A model generated the notes under the pieces. The model was not told the DNA's origin. It worked only from the letters and a program-made list of their open reading frames with translations, and made no database searches. DNA of 60,214 bases. Source: Microbacteriaceae bacterium (GTDB lineage Bacteria; Actinomycetota; Actinomycetes; Actinomycetales; Microbacteriaceae). Location: positions 1 through 60,214 of the forward strand of contig JAODAT010000095.1 in NCBI GenBank assembly GCA_025463565.1. The letters are read 5' to 3'. The position numbers and the translations under genes are program-made. Shown one piece after another: positions 8,296 through 17,426 of the stretch. Position 1 is the stretch's first letter, and every line of letters begins with the position of its first letter.

Positions 8296-8808
8296 TTAAA
8301 AGGGTGTCTCGTCGTTGTAGCTGCCCGGCGTGTTCCACACGTCGCCGCTCGCGGACTCGGCCGGAGGCGCGGACGCCCACGGCTCGTCTGCTACCTGGCC
8401 GCGGCCAGCGCCTGCGCCACCACCGGCACCACCCTCGCGGGATGACGACGTGCGAGTGACCTGCGCGGTCGCGTAGCGAAGGCTCGGGCCGATCTCGTCG
8501 ACCTCGATCTCGAAGCTGGTTCGCTTCTCGCCCTCTTTGGTCTCGTACGAGCGCTGCTTGAGCCGGCCAGTCACGATGACGCGCGAACCCTTGGTGAGGG
8601 ATCCCGCGACGTGCTCGGCGAACTCGCGCCAGACACTCGCCCGGAGGAACAGCGCTTCGCCGTCCTTCCAGTCGTTCGACGCGCGGTCGAACGTGCGAGG
8701 GGTCGAGGCGATGGTGAAGTTCGCCACCGCGAGACCGTTCTGCGTGTAGCGCAGCTCCGGGTCGCTCGTGAGGTTGCCCACGACGGTGATGACGGTTTCG
8801 CCGGCCAT
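8296..8808 (-). CDS. ssb: Single-stranded DNA-binding protein
   Basis: 170 residues. An OB-fold occupies about 1-110 ([21 protein letters not shown], then [14 protein letters not shown]). A Gly/Ala-rich linker follows, and the acidic tip ends DETPF, the variant of the DDDIPF tip that recruits partner proteins. Coats single-stranded DNA in replication and repair. It sits 5 bp after rpsF in the same operon. Confidence 0.97.
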   Translation of the reverse strand: MAGETVITVVGNLTSDPELRYTQNGLAVANFTIASTPRTFDRASNDWKDGEALFLRASVWREFAEHVAGSLTKGSRVIVTGRLKQRSYETKEGEKRTSFEIEVDEIGPSLRYATAQVTRTSSSREGGAGGGAGAGRGQVADEPWASAPPAESASGDVWNTPGSYNDETPF

Positions 8809-8813
8809 GAGTC

Positions 8814-9302
8814 CTAGGCCTCCGACGGGGCAGCGGGTGTCGCTGCGACGGGCTCGGGGGTGACCGCGGCAGGCGTTGCCGCGGCGGGCTTCGACTCGGC
8901 GGCAGGCTTAGACTCGGCGGCCTTGGGCTCCGCCGCGGGCGCCTTTGCGGGGGCGGCAGCCTTGCGGGCCGCCTTCTCCGCCGACAGCTTCGCGGCTTCG
9001 GCGACCTGTGCGATGGCTTCTTCCGCGCGCAGCACCTTGGTGCGCATGACGGCTTCCGACAGCTTCAGCTGACGGTCGAGCTCGACTGTCGCGTCGGGGT
9101 CCGAGGTCAACGCGACGACGGCATAGATGCCCTCGGTCTTCTTGTTGATCTCATACGCGAGACGACGACGGCCCCAGATGTCTACCTTGTCGATGGAACC
9201 ACCGGCGTTGCGGATGACATTCAGGAACTTATCGAGCGACGGAGCGACAGTTCGCTCATCGATCTCTGGATCGAGAATTACCATAAGTTCGTACTGATGC
9301 AT
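8814..9302 (-). CDS. rpsF: 30S ribosomal protein S6 with Ala/Pro-rich extension
   Basis: 162 residues. The S6 fold occupies about 1-97 ([19 protein letters not shown], then [15 protein letters not shown]). The last 55-60 residues are a low-complexity Ala/Pro/Glu/Lys tail, much longer than the usual S6 end. A strong AGGAGG lies just upstream of the ATG. First gene of the rpsF-ssb-rpsR-rplI operon. The leader carries a short hairpin (CACAGA/TCTGTG, 9334-9348); whether it is an S6:S18 autoregulatory element cannot be judged by eye. Confidence 0.96.
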   Translation of the reverse strand: MHQYELMVILDPEIDERTVAPSLDKFLNVIRNAGGSIDKVDIWGRRRLAYEINKKTEGIYAVVALTSDPDATVELDRQLKLSEAVMRTKVLRAEEAIAQVAEAAKLSAEKAARKAAAPAKAPAAEPKAAESKPAAESKPAAATPAAVTPEPVAATPAAPSEA

Positions 9303-9463
9303 GACTAACCCACCTCCTCTGGACTAGAACGGCCACAGACGATCTGTGACAGGAGGGTTCTGGCATCGTTGTCGGGTGGTCCCGCTCATGATGAGCACGG
9401 GCCAGTAGACAACCTGCCTAGTGTAGTCAGTGAATCCCCGGTCTATCAAGGAGCACTATCCCT

Positions 9464-10534
9464 ATGCCCGTCAAGGTCGCCATCGCCGGCGTCGGCAACT
9501 GTGCCAACGCCCTCATCCAGGGCGTCACGTTCTACCGTGACGCGGACGAGTCCACGGTCATTCCCGGCCTTATGCACAACCGATTCGGACAGTACGGCGT
9601 ACGAGACATCCAGTTCGTGGCCGCCTTCGACGTGGATGCCGCGAAGGTCGGAATCGACCTCGCCGAGGCGATGTGGGCGAGCGAGAACAACACGCTGCGC
9701 TTCGCCGAGGTGGCGACCACCGGAGTGACCGTGCAGCGCGGGCCAACGCTCGACGGTCTCGGCGAGTACTACCGCGACATCATCGAGGAATCGGATGCGC
9801 CCGTCATCGACGTCGCGGCCGCGCTTCGCGAAAGCGGCGCCGACGTGCTCGTGTGCTACCTGCCGGTCGGGTCTGAAGAAGGGGCGAAGTTCTACGCCCA
9901 GGCCGCGATCGACGCGGGGATCGCGTTCGTGAACGCGCTGCCCGTCTTCATCGCCAGTGATCCGGCCTGGGCGAAGAAATTCACGGATGCCGGCCTGCCG
10001 ATCGTCGGTGACGACATCAAGAGCCAGCTGGGCGCCACCATCACGCACCGCGTGCTTGCCCGCCTGTTCGAAGAGCGCGGACTGGTGCTCGACCGCACGT
10101 ACCAGCTGAACGTCGGCGGCAACATGGACTTCAAGAACATGTTGGAGCGCCGCAGGCTGGAGTCGAAGAAGATCTCGAAGACGCAGTCGGTCACGAGCAA
10201 CATCGACGCCCAGTTGAACTCCCGTGACGTTCACATCGGGCCGAGCGACCACATCCCGTGGCTCGATGACCGCAAGCTCGCCTTTGTGCGACTGGAGGGG
10301 CACGGCTTCGGCGATGCGCCCACCTCGCTCGAATACAAGCTCGAGGTCTGGGACTCGCCGAACTCGGCCGGCGTCGTGATCGATGCGGTGCGGGCGGCGA
10401 AGATCGCCCTCGATGCCGGTCTGGCCGGGCCGATCGAGTCGGCATCCGCCTATTTCATGAAGTCCCCGCCGAAGCAGTACCCCGACCCGGTGGCGCGCGA
10501 GCTGCTCGAGCACTTCATCCGCGATAACAGCTAA
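9464..10534 (+). CDS. ino1: Inositol-3-phosphate synthase
   Basis: 356 residues, starting [21 protein letters not shown] with the NAD-binding glycine-rich loop, and containing the conserved blocks [15 protein letters not shown] and [12 protein letters not shown]. Converts glucose-6-phosphate to myo-inositol-1-phosphate, the entry to mycothiol and phosphatidylinositol in actinobacteria. Length matches the actinobacterial form. Divergent from rpsF and convergent with pcnA, which follows after 7 bp. Confidence 0.96.
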   Translation: MPVKVAIAGVGNCANALIQGVTFYRDADESTVIPGLMHNRFGQYGVRDIQFVAAFDVDAAKVGIDLAEAMWASENNTLRFAEVATTGVTVQRGPTLDGLGEYYRDIIEESDAPVIDVAAALRESGADVLVCYLPVGSEEGAKFYAQAAIDAGIAFVNALPVFIASDPAWAKKFTDAGLPIVGDDIKSQLGATITHRVLARLFEERGLVLDRTYQLNVGGNMDFKNMLERRRLESKKISKTQSVTSNIDAQLNSRDVHIGPSDHIPWLDDRKLAFVRLEGHGFGDAPTSLEYKLEVWDSPNSAGVVIDAVRAAKIALDAGLAGPIESASAYFMKSPPKQYPDPVARELLEHFIRDNS

Positions 10535-10541
10535 GCGGGCG

Positions 10542-11966
10542 TCAGCGGGTGGCCCACCAGGCGCGAAGCCGCTCGGTCGCGACCTCCTCGCCGAGCGACC
10601 CTTCTTCGAGTCGTAGCTCCAGCAGGAAGCGGTAGGCGTCGCCAACGTCGCGGCCGGGCCGAATGCCGAGGATCGCCATGATCTGTTCGCCGTCGAGATC
10701 GGGGCGGATGGCCGCCAGCTCCTCCTCCTCGCCGAGCTGTGCGATCCGCGCCTCGAGGTCGTCGTACGCGTGGGCCAGTCGCTCGGCCTTGCGCCGGTTG
10801 CGGGTGGTGACGTCGGCCCTCGTCAGGATGTGCAGGCGCTCCAGCAGCGGGCCGGCATCGCGCACGTACCGTCGAACCGCTGAGTCGGTCCACGCGCCCT
10901 CGGTGTAGCCGAAGAAGCGCAGGTGCAGCTCGATCAGTCGCGAGACATCCGCCACGGTCTCGTTGTCGAACCGCAGCTCACGCAGGCGTTTTTTCGCCAG
11001 CTTCGCGCCGACGACATCATGGTGATGGAAGGTGACGACGCCGCCGGTCTCGGTGCGCTTGGTGGCTGGTTTGCCGATGTCGTGGAGCAGTGCGGCCAGG
11101 CGCAGCACCAGGTCGGGAGCCTCGCCGGGATGCCGTTGCTGCTCGAGCTCGATCGCCTGGTCGAGCACGGTGAGACTGTGCTCGTAGACATCCTTGTGGT
11201 GAAAATGCTCGTCGACCTGCAGGCGGAGGGCCGGCAGTTCGGGCAGTACGAGGTCGGCGAGGCCGGAATCCACCAGCACCTCGAGGCCTGTTCGGGGAGC
11301 GCCGGTCTTCAGCAGCTTGGACAGTTCGTCGCTCACGCGCTCGACCGACACGATGGAGATGCGGTCCACCATGGCGGACATGGCCTCCGCCGTCGGCGCT
11401 GAGATGGTGAAGCCCAGCTGTGAGGTGAACCTGGCGGCACGCATCATCCGCAGCGGATCGTCGCCGAATGAGACCTCGGGCGCGCCCGGCGTCGACAGTC
11501 GATGCGCGATGAGGTCCTCCAGGCCGCCCGATGGGTCGACCAGCACCTGGCTGGGCAGCCGGAGCGCCATCGAGTTCACCGTGAAGTCACGGCGCAGCAG
11601 GTCGCCCTCGAGCGAGTCGCCGAACTCGACGGACGGCTTCCGGCTCTCCCCGTCGTAGGAGTCGCTGCGGTAGGTGGTGATCTCCACGGTGTGCCCGTCG
11701 ACGCGGGCGCCGATGGTGCCGAATGCCCGGCCGATCTCCCAGTACGCGTCGGCGAGTGGCTTGACCACCTCGAGGATCTGGTCGGGCGTGGCATCGGTGG
11801 TGAAGTCCAGGTCGTGCAGGTCACGGCCGACGAAGGCGTCACGCACCGGCCCGCCGACGAGGGCGAGCTCGAATCCCGCGGCCTCGAAGGCGCGGGAGAG
11901 CCGGCGGATGTGCGGGGATTCCGCGAGGTCGGACAGTCGCCGGATGGCGGAAGCGACGCTCTCCAT
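10542..11966 (-). CDS. pcnA: CCA tRNA nucleotidyltransferase / poly(A) polymerase family
   Basis: 474 residues. The nucleotidyltransferase head has GGPVRDA (38-44) and catalytic aspartates in HDLDF (51-55). An RNA-binding helical domain follows, then an HD domain around residue 293 (LLHDIGKP). Adds or repairs the CCA end of tRNAs, or adds A tails; family membership alone does not separate the two. In other actinobacteria this gene precedes the murJ block, as here. No NUDIX gene follows it. Confidence 0.93.
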   Translation of the reverse strand: MESVASAIRRLSDLAESPHIRRLSRAFEAAGFELALVGGPVRDAFVGRDLHDLDFTTDATPDQILEVVKPLADAYWEIGRAFGTIGARVDGHTVEITTYRSDSYDGESRKPSVEFGDSLEGDLLRRDFTVNSMALRLPSQVLVDPSGGLEDLIAHRLSTPGAPEVSFGDDPLRMMRAARFTSQLGFTISAPTAEAMSAMVDRISIVSVERVSDELSKLLKTGAPRTGLEVLVDSGLADLVLPELPALRLQVDEHFHHKDVYEHSLTVLDQAIELEQQRHPGEAPDLVLRLAALLHDIGKPATKRTETGGVVTFHHHDVVGAKLAKKRLRELRFDNETVADVSRLIELHLRFFGYTEGAWTDSAVRRYVRDAGPLLERLHILTRADVTTRNRRKAERLAHAYDDLEARIAQLGEEEELAAIRPDLDGEQIMAILGIRPGRDVGDAYRFLLELRLEEGSLGEEVATERLRAWWATR

Positions 11967-12073
11967 GGCACCAAGACTAGTCGCGGGGGGCCGTGCTACT
12001 CGGCGGCCTCGAAGCGCCTGCCCCTAGAATCGCTGGAGGTCAGGCATCCCTTCGCCACGACCGAACCGTGCTT

Positions 12074-14203
12074 ATGAAACTCATCGCCCCCCTCGTAGTC
12101 GTGGCACTGGCCATCGGAGTCATCGGTGCGCCCGCGGCCGCGAGTGCGACATCCGAACCATGGGCCAGGACCGCCGCGGGGCCGACCGCTACCGTGGCCT
12201 TCGCCGCGACCGACGACGGCATCGTCACCCCCGGTTCGGACCTTATTGTCACCGGCACGATCGCCAACACATCGGATGACGACCTGCTCGCCGGAACAGC
12301 CACCGTCTACCTCACGCGCGGCGCAGTGTCGACCCGAGCCGACTTCTCCAGCTGGCTGGATTCCACCGACTCGGTGGCGACCGACAAGCTGGGGGACGCC
12401 GTGGCGACGGTGGCGACGCCCTCCGTGGCGGCCGGGAAGAGCGCGAACGTCACGATCCAGGTTCCCGCGGCCGCCGTCGGAATCGCCTCCGACGCCGCCT
12501 GGGGGGCGCGCAAGCTCGCGGTGGAGGTGACCGATGGCACCAGCCAGATCGGCCAGTCACGCAGCAGCATCGTCTGGAACTCGACCGCTACCTACACGCC
12601 GGTGGCGCTGGCGCTCGCGATGCCGCTCACGGTGCCGACCCCGACGACCGGCCTGATCCCGGCGGCGACGCTGGCCACCTACACGGCCGCCAACGGCATC
12701 CTCACCCGGCAACTCGACGAAGCGATCGACCGTCATATCGCCATCGGGCTCGACCCGATGATCATCACCTCGATCAGGATCCTCGGCACGACCGTTCCTC
12801 CGACGGCGCAGGCCTGGCTCGATCGGCTGTCGGCGGCGACCAACGAGGTGTTCCCTCTCACCTACGCCGACTCCGACGTGTCGGCCATGAGCCAGGCTGG
12901 GCTCGCCACGGTGCTGGCCCCGACGAGTCTCAGCATCGATCCGCGGCTGTTCCCCGGCTACACGATTCCCCCGACGGCTTCCCCCACCACGACACCGATC
13001 CCGAACCCGACCGCGACCGCCGCACCCGCGGTTCCCACCCTCGAGACGATCGCCCAGTGGACCTACACTCCGGCTCTCGCCGGGCTGGTCTGGCCGGCGA
13101 ACAACACGGTCACCGAACCCGACCTCGACTGGTTCAAGGCCAAGGGATACACGACGACGATTCTCGGATCGGGCAACGTCAACTATCCCGACCTCGAGTA
13201 CACGCCCGGCTCCCGTGCGACAGTCGACAAGCAGTCGGCCGTCGTCTCCGACAGCGACATCTCCCGTGAGTTCCAGGCCGCTGCCTCCGCGACCACCGAC
13301 GCGAACTGGCAGCTCGCCATCGCAAACTTCTCCTCCACGCTCGCCGTGGTCGCCAACCAGCGCTCCGCCGCCGCACGCACACTTCTGGCAACGCTCGACC
13401 GCGCGGCCCCCGATTCCGACCTGCGCCTCGCCCAGACCATGCAGGCCATGGCGGCGATGCCGTGGACCGGTTTCTCGCGGCTGGCCGACGTCGTCGACGC
13501 GCCCCCTGTCGTGACAGCGACCCTGGCGTCGCAGACGGAATCGGGCACCCGGCTCGCCGAGATCAAGGCGATGCTGTCGTCGGAGTCGAGCGTCGCCAGT
13601 TTTAGCTCGATCCTCACCGACCCGACCGTGCTCACCGGGGAGCGTCGACTGAGCCTGCTGGCCGCGATGGCGAACACATGGAACTCGCAGGGCAGCACGT
13701 GGCCGCCCGTCATCGACAAGTACACGGCGGCATCCGCCAAGACTCTCAAGTCGGTGAACATCGCACAGACGGGCACCCAGGCGCTCCTTTCCGACACCGT
13801 CAACCTCGGTGTCGCTGTGACGAACGACCTCGCCTGGCCGGTGAACGTGCTCGTCGGCGTGCGGTCGCCCACGGGAGTGATCGAGGTCGAAAAGAGCCAC
13901 GTGCCGCTCACCGTTGAGGCGAATTCGCAGGCGAAGGCATCGGTGCCCGTGAAAGCCCTGGCGAACGGCAACAACATCGTGCTCCACGCCTCTCTGACCA
14001 GCGCCACGGGAGTGCGGATCGGCAGTTCCACCAGTCTTACGGTGAACGTCCAGGCGGGGTGGGAGTCGGCGATCACCGGCATCTTCGCCGGCATCGTGAT
14101 CGCCGTCTTCGGCGTCGGCATCTACCGCAACATCGCAAAACGACGCAAGCGTAAGACGCAGGACCCGGATGCCGCCCCGGCGACCGAGGGCGACGCCGAG
14201 TGA
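12074..14203 (+). CDS. DUF6049-type secreted/membrane protein upstream of murJ
   Basis: 709 residues from ATG 12074 (GTG 12068 in frame is an alternative; neither has a clear ribosome-binding site). A signal peptide covers about 1-25 (MKLIAPLVVVALAIGVIGAP). A large extracytoplasmic part follows, with a Pro/Thr linker near residue 300, and a single membrane helix near the C-terminus (TGIFAGIVIAVFGVGIY) before a basic tail. The position, directly overlapping murJ by GTGA, is that of the conserved Rv3909-like protein of other actinobacteria. Function unknown; an accessory role to the MurJ flippase is inferred from linkage. Confidence 0.8.
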   Translation: MKLIAPLVVVALAIGVIGAPAAASATSEPWARTAAGPTATVAFAATDDGIVTPGSDLIVTGTIANTSDDDLLAGTATVYLTRGAVSTRADFSSWLDSTDSVATDKLGDAVATVATPSVAAGKSANVTIQVPAAAVGIASDAAWGARKLAVEVTDGTSQIGQSRSSIVWNSTATYTPVALALAMPLTVPTPTTGLIPAATLATYTAANGILTRQLDEAIDRHIAIGLDPMIITSIRILGTTVPPTAQAWLDRLSAATNEVFPLTYADSDVSAMSQAGLATVLAPTSLSIDPRLFPGYTIPPTASPTTTPIPNPTATAAPAVPTLETIAQWTYTPALAGLVWPANNTVTEPDLDWFKAKGYTTTILGSGNVNYPDLEYTPGSRATVDKQSAVVSDSDISREFQAAASATTDANWQLAIANFSSTLAVVANQRSAAARTLLATLDRAAPDSDLRLAQTMQAMAAMPWTGFSRLADVVDAPPVVTATLASQTESGTRLAEIKAMLSSESSVASFSSILTDPTVLTGERRLSLLAAMANTWNSQGSTWPPVIDKYTAASAKTLKSVNIAQTGTQALLSDTVNLGVAVTNDLAWPVNVLVGVRSPTGVIEVEKSHVPLTVEANSQAKASVPVKALANGNNIVLHASLTSATGVRIGSSTSLTVNVQAGWESAITGIFAGIVIAVFGVGIYRNIAKRRKRKTQDPDAAPATEGDAE

Positions 14204-15888
14204 CCGACGCGGTCGGCAGCGTCGACCCCGAGGACGAGCCGGCGACCGAGGCGGTCACCGCCGGCGGAATGGGACGTGCGAGCGCGATCCTCGCCGCGGG
14301 CACGATCGTCTCTCGAGTTCTCGGTTTCGTTCGGGCGGTCACCCTCACGTCGGCGATCGGCATCGTCACGGCCGGTGACGCATTCGCCGTCGGCAACCAG
14401 CTGCCGAATAACATCTACGCCCTGATCGCCGGTGGTGTGCTGAGCGCCGTGCTGGTACCGCAGATCGTGAAGGCCGCCTCGCACCGCGACGGAGGCGAGC
14501 AGTTCATCAACCGCGTTGTGACGCTTGGGATCGTGGTCTTCGCGGTGGTCACCATTGCCGCCACCCTCGCTGCGCCCTGGCTGGTGAGCATCTACGCCCA
14601 AGGGTCGACGACCGGCCGCGGTTTCACCCCGGCGGCCTTCGCGTTGGCGACGGCGTTCGCGTACTGGTGCCTGCCGCAGATCTTCTTCTACGCGCTGTAC
14701 AGCCTGCTCAGCGAGGTGCTGAACGCCCGGCGCATCTTCGGTCCGTTCACCTGGGCCCCCGTGCTCAACAATGTCGTGTCGATCGCGGGTCTCGTCGTGT
14801 TCATGGTGATGTTCGGCACCGCGCAGCAGAACCAGGACGTTGCGGTCTGGGACCCGAGCCGCATCACCCTGCTCGGCGCCACCACCACGGTCGGCGTCGC
14901 GGCGCAGGCCCTCATCCTGTTCCTGTTCTGGCGGCGGGCCGGACTCCGCTACCGCCCGGACTTCCGCTGGCGTGGGGTGGGTCTCGGCGCAACGGGGCGT
15001 GCGGCCGGCTGGTTGTTCGGCATGATCCTCATCACCCAGCTGGCCGGGATCGTACAGACGCGGGTGTCGACGATCGCCTCCGGCAACGGCGCGTCGGTGC
15101 AGGTGCTGCAGCAGTCCTGGCTGCTCTTCATGCTTCCGCACTCGGTGATCGCCGTGTCGATCGCCACCGCCTATTTCACCCGGATGAGCGGCCACGCCGC
15201 CAAAGGCGACCTTCCGGGAATGCGATCCGACCTGTCATCGTCCCTTCGCACCATCGGGATCTTCAATGTCTTCGCCGCGGTCGCGCTCTCGGTGGTCGCG
15301 TATCCACTGGCCCGCTTCTTCACCGACACCGGTTTCGCAGACGTGAGCGGAATGGGCGACGTGATCCTCGCCTTCCTGCCCGGCCTCATCCTGTTCAGCA
15401 TGCTGTTCGTGCTCCAGCGCGTGTTCTATGCGCTCGGCAACACCCGCACCCCCTTCTTCATGCAGTGCGTGCAGTCGGGGCTCTTCGTGATCGGCGCCCT
15501 CGCCTGCATTGCCCTTCCTGCGCAGTGGATCGGCGTGGGGATCGCGGCGGTCACGTCGGTTGCGGGAAGCGCGCAGGCCATCGTCGCGATAGTGCTGGTG
15601 CGCCGAAGGATCGGCGGCATAGATGGCCGGCTCGTGTTCACCCGTCACCTGCAGTATCTCGGTCTCGCGCTGGTCGCCGGAGCGGTGGGATTCGTCATCG
15701 TCTTCGCCCTCGGCGGCTTCTCGGCCAGCGGGTTCGCGCAGTCCGACAAGGTGGGTGCGGTCGTCACCGTGATCGCGGCGGGGGCCGCGATGGCGGCGGT
15801 GTATCTCGGGCTTCTCGCTGCGTTTCGCAATCCGGAACTCGTGTCGGCATCCACGACTGTCCTGGCCCGGTTCCGCCGCCGAAACTGA
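14200..15888 (+). CDS. murJ: Lipid II flippase MurJ
   Basis: 562 residues with about 14 membrane helices. The N-terminal region has GRASAILAAGTIVSRVLGFVR, the conserved MurJ entry with its key arginine. A QIFFYALYSLLSEVLNAR block follows, and later the RVFYALGNTRTPF motif. Flips lipid II across the membrane for peptidoglycan synthesis. The start GTG overlaps the previous stop. The long cytoplasmic extension found in mycobacterial MurJ (pseudokinase) is absent. Confidence 0.95.
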   Translation: MTDAVGSVDPEDEPATEAVTAGGMGRASAILAAGTIVSRVLGFVRAVTLTSAIGIVTAGDAFAVGNQLPNNIYALIAGGVLSAVLVPQIVKAASHRDGGEQFINRVVTLGIVVFAVVTIAATLAAPWLVSIYAQGSTTGRGFTPAAFALATAFAYWCLPQIFFYALYSLLSEVLNARRIFGPFTWAPVLNNVVSIAGLVVFMVMFGTAQQNQDVAVWDPSRITLLGATTTVGVAAQALILFLFWRRAGLRYRPDFRWRGVGLGATGRAAGWLFGMILITQLAGIVQTRVSTIASGNGASVQVLQQSWLLFMLPHSVIAVSIATAYFTRMSGHAAKGDLPGMRSDLSSSLRTIGIFNVFAAVALSVVAYPLARFFTDTGFADVSGMGDVILAFLPGLILFSMLFVLQRVFYALGNTRTPFFMQCVQSGLFVIGALACIALPAQWIGVGIAAVTSVAGSAQAIVAIVLVRRRIGGIDGRLVFTRHLQYLGLALVAGAVGFVIVFALGGFSASGFAQSDKVGAVVTVIAAGAAMAAVYLGLLAAFRNPELVSASTTVLARFRRRN

Positions 15889-15911
15889 CCCTGTGTGGGT
15901 CCTGAGGGTGC

Positions 15912-15937
15912 GGAATAGGCAGCCAATAGGATGTGTT
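15912..15937 (+). promoter_or_regulatory. SigR/SigH-type (disulfide-stress) promoter of trxB-trxA
   Basis: GGAAT at 15912-15916 and GTT at 15935-15937 are separated by exactly 18 bp, the GGAAT-N18-GTT consensus of Streptomyces SigR. It lies 56 bp upstream of the trxB start. Thioredoxin genes are classic SigR/SigH targets. Confidence 0.8.
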
Positions 15938-15993
15938 GTACCGGTCAGCGGGCGGAGCCGAGAGCTCCGTGCCCATCACTCGAGGAGCCCTAG

Positions 15994-16971
15994 TTGCGCC
16001 AGACCATCATCATCGGATCCGGTCCCGCCGGTTTTACGGCGGGCATCTATGCCGCGCGCGCGAACCTCAGGCCGCTCCTGATCGCGAGTTCCGTCGAGTC
16101 CGGCGGTGAGCTCATGAAGACCACCGAGGTGGAGAACTACCCGGGCTTCCCCGAGGGCATCCAGGGCCCCGACCTGATGATGAACTTCCAGCAGCAGGCC
16201 GAGCGCTTCGGTACGGAGATCGTGCTGGATGACGTGGTCGACCTCGACCTGGACGGCGAGGTCAAGAAGGTCACCCTCGGTAACGGCGACGTACATGAGG
16301 CTCTCTCAATTATCTTTGCAACGGGTTCTGCGTACCGCAAGCTCGGTATCGAAGATGAAGAGCGCCTGAGCGGCCACGGCGTCTCGTGGTGTGCAACCTG
16401 CGACGGGTTCTTCTTTCGCCAGAAGACGATCGCCGTGGTCGGCGGCGGCGACTCCGCGATGGAAGAGGCCACATTCCTCACCAAGTTCGCCGACAAGGTG
16501 TACGTGATCCATCGCAGCGACACGCTCCGCGCGTCGAAGACCATGCAGGACAGGGCGTTCGAGAACCCGAAGATCGAGTTCATCTTCAACAAGACCGTCG
16601 AGCACATCTACGGCGACGGTGCGGTGAAGGGCGTCGGCCTGGTCGACACGGTCGACGGCAGCGAGACCACGCTCGACCTCGACGGCCTGTTCATCGCCAT
16701 CGGCGCCGACCCGCGCACCCACCTGGTGCACGGCAAGCTCGACTTCACGCCGGAGGGCACCATCGCGGTCGAGGGCCGCAGCTCCCGCACCAGCGTCGCG
16801 GGCGTCTTCGCCGCTGGCGACGTGCTCGACCCGACCTACCGCCAGGCGGTCACCGCTGCGGGATCGGGAACCGTCGCGGCGCTCGACACCGAGCACTACC
16901 TCGCGAGCCTCGACAAGAAGCTCATCGCGCAGGCGGTCGCCGACCACCAGCCCGAGACCGTCAGCGCTTAA
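15994..16971 (+). CDS. trxB: Thioredoxin-disulfide reductase
   Basis: 325 residues from TTG 15994 with an AGGAG ribosome-binding site at 15981-15985. FAD motif GSGPAGFTAG (about 8-17), redox pair Cys-Ala-Thr-Cys at about residue 135, NADPH motif VGGGDSAMEEA, and C-terminal FAD motif VFAAGDV. Reduces thioredoxin with NADPH in the cytosol. First gene of a trxB-trxA operon behind the SigR-type promoter. Confidence 0.97.
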   Translation: MRQTIIIGSGPAGFTAGIYAARANLRPLLIASSVESGGELMKTTEVENYPGFPEGIQGPDLMMNFQQQAERFGTEIVLDDVVDLDLDGEVKKVTLGNGDVHEALSIIFATGSAYRKLGIEDEERLSGHGVSWCATCDGFFFRQKTIAVVGGGDSAMEEATFLTKFADKVYVIHRSDTLRASKTMQDRAFENPKIEFIFNKTVEHIYGDGAVKGVGLVDTVDGSETTLDLDGLFIAIGADPRTHLVHGKLDFTPEGTIAVEGRSSRTSVAGVFAAGDVLDPTYRQAVTAAGSGTVAALDTEHYLASLDKKLIAQAVADHQPETVSA

Positions 16972-16997
16972 TACTTACTTCAGAAAGAGAGAACATC

Positions 16998-17321
16998 ATG
17001 TCCACTGCAAAAGATGTAACCGACGCCAGCTTCCAGGCCGACGTGCTCGATAACGAGAAGCTCGTGCTCGTCGACTTCTGGGCCGAGTGGTGCGGCCCAT
17101 GTCGCGCCGTCAGCCCGATCCTGGACCAGATCGCGTCCGAACACGACAACATCGAACTCGTGAAGGTGAACGTCGACGACAACATGGAGATCGCGGCCAA
17201 GTACCAGATCACCTCGATCCCGGCCATGAAGCTCTTCAAGAAGGGCGAGGTCGTCAAGAGCGTCATCGGCGCTAAGCCGAAGCCGGCACTCGAGGCCGAT
17301 TTTGCCGAGTGGCTCAGCTAG
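16998..17321 (+). CDS. trxA: Thioredoxin
   Basis: 107 residues from ATG 16998, 26 bp after trxB. Active site WCGPC at about 30-34, cis-Pro motif TSIPAM, and the usual five-stranded fold length. Reduced by TrxB and in turn reduces ribonucleotide reductase and oxidised proteins. Upstream in-frame sequence belongs to another frame of trxB and is not part of the protein. Confidence 0.97.
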   Translation: MSTAKDVTDASFQADVLDNEKLVLVDFWAEWCGPCRAVSPILDQIASEHDNIELVKVNVDDNMEIAAKYQITSIPAMKLFKKGEVVKSVIGAKPKPALEADFAEWLS

Positions 17322-17340
17322 AAGTCAGCGACTTCTGAAG

Positions 17341-17371
17341 ACCCGCTCCCCAGCATTGGGGGGCGGGTTTT
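17341..17371 (+). terminator. Rho-independent terminator of trxB-trxA
   Basis: 11-bp stem (17341-17351 with 17358-17368, one G-U pair), 6-nt loop AGCATT, then TTTT. The clearest classical terminator in the window. Confidence 0.85.
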
Positions 17372-17426
17372 CTGCTTTCGCCCCCTATTCTTGAATCTTC
17401 ACGCCAACCGACGACCTGGAACAGTC

